Shown piece after piece: positions 63,538 through 64,000 of a stretch of DNA of 64,000 nucleotides (positions are counted from its first letter, which is position 1; each line of letters begins with the position of its first letter). Under the pieces are notes generated by a model. That model was not told where the DNA came from, ran no database searches, and was given only the letters and a program-made list of their open reading frames with translations. Location: NCBI RefSeq assembly GCF_900497805.2, contig NW_020954590.1, positions 96,050,599 to 96,114,598 of the forward strand. The letters are read 5' to 3'. The stretch comes from Vombatus ursinus. Lineage: Eukaryota > Chordata > Mammalia > Diprotodontia > Vombatidae. The position numbers and the translations under genes were made by a program.

Positions 63538-64000
63538 CTGCAATAAAAACAAATATTTGGCAAGTTATTCTTTTATTTCAGAAAATTGGTGAGATAAGGA
63601 AAGTACAAAATGACTCAATGTTAGAAACAAATTTTGAACCTTGCATACTTACTGCAGCAGTCATCAATGACAAAATTACTAGTCATTATGGAGTTACAAT
63701 GTTAATTAAATGGTTGACCAGGGTTAATTAAATGGTATAAGTTACTTGGTTATCCACAATTACAGTGAAATAAGAAATTTTAAAAGGAAAAAAATTAAAA
63801 TTTATCAGAAGATTCCCCAATCTTACATCATATCATAATTGCATTGCCAGAACTACTGTGCAACATTTATAGTTCTACTATGCTAAATATTTACCTTTCA
63901 TGCAAAAAGATGTATAGCACATAAAAATATTGCAAGGACAAATGTTATCTTAAGCTCACTTGCTTTCTCTCTTAAAAACAAAAATAAATATGTTCATATT
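63538..64000. other. Sequence upstream of the first visible STAU2 exon
   Basis: The acceptor polypyrimidine tract lies at 63540-63555, so this is intron. No GC-rich promoter or further exon is visible before the window ends. Confidence 0.65.

Overview
The window is AT-rich, CpG-poor mammalian DNA, almost entirely intron and old retrotransposons. The repeat content points to a marsupial: tRNA-headed CORE-SINEs, MIR, many L2 and CR1/L3-like LINE pieces, an RTE-clade relic, and L1 elements carrying a marsupial-type ORF1/ORF2. I see no bacterial genes, operon, CRISPR array or intact RNA gene.

The only host protein-coding gene I can support is STAU2 (Staufen-2, a double-stranded RNA-binding protein) on the minus strand. 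Four exons are visible, in transcription order: 63332-63537 (N-terminal or 5' leader exon, open in frame), 62053-62183 (start MANPKEK and first half of dsRBD1), 46641-46800 (second half of dsRBD1 and linker) and 42235-42370 (start of dsRBD2). All have GT/AG splice sites and compatible phases. The gene's promoter lies to the right of the window and dsRBD2-5 to the left, so positions 1-42234 read as one long STAU2 intron. A second host-derived sequence is an RPL31 processed pseudogene split in two (33340-33520 and 39756-40018).

Layout by region. 1-6.3 kb: CORE-SINE, a short hAT transposon with a perfect 8-bp target duplication, and a decayed near-full-length L1. 6.4-10.6 kb: CR1 piece and two L1 relics. 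14-21.6 kb: CR1/L3 LINE, L2 pieces, an RTE-SINE-like element, an L1 with a 5' inversion, and a 280-bp chimeric CR1/L1 block present twice almost identically. 22.9-31.4 kb: L2, an antisense L1 5' end, a CR1 split by an antisense L2, an LTR-like block and an RTE relic. 32.7-41.9 kb: a three-level nest (old L1, then the RPL31 retrocopy, then a younger L1), with target-site duplications at both inner levels. 42-46.8 kb: two STAU2 exons with CR1, L2 and MIR between them. 47-54 kb: old L1 pieces, then an antisense L2 broken by a younger 5'-truncated L1 and by an LTR-like block. 55-60.5 kb: old L1, a hAT-like element, a CORE-SINE and an L2 reverse-transcriptase relic. 60.5-64 kb: mostly unique STAU2 intron and the two 5' exons.

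No undescribed gene system is evident. The most interesting items are structural: the nested RPL31/L1 insertion, the duplicated chimeric block, the tandem units in the younger L1 5' UTR and coiled coil, the twin-primed L1, and the in-frame upstream STAU2 exon.
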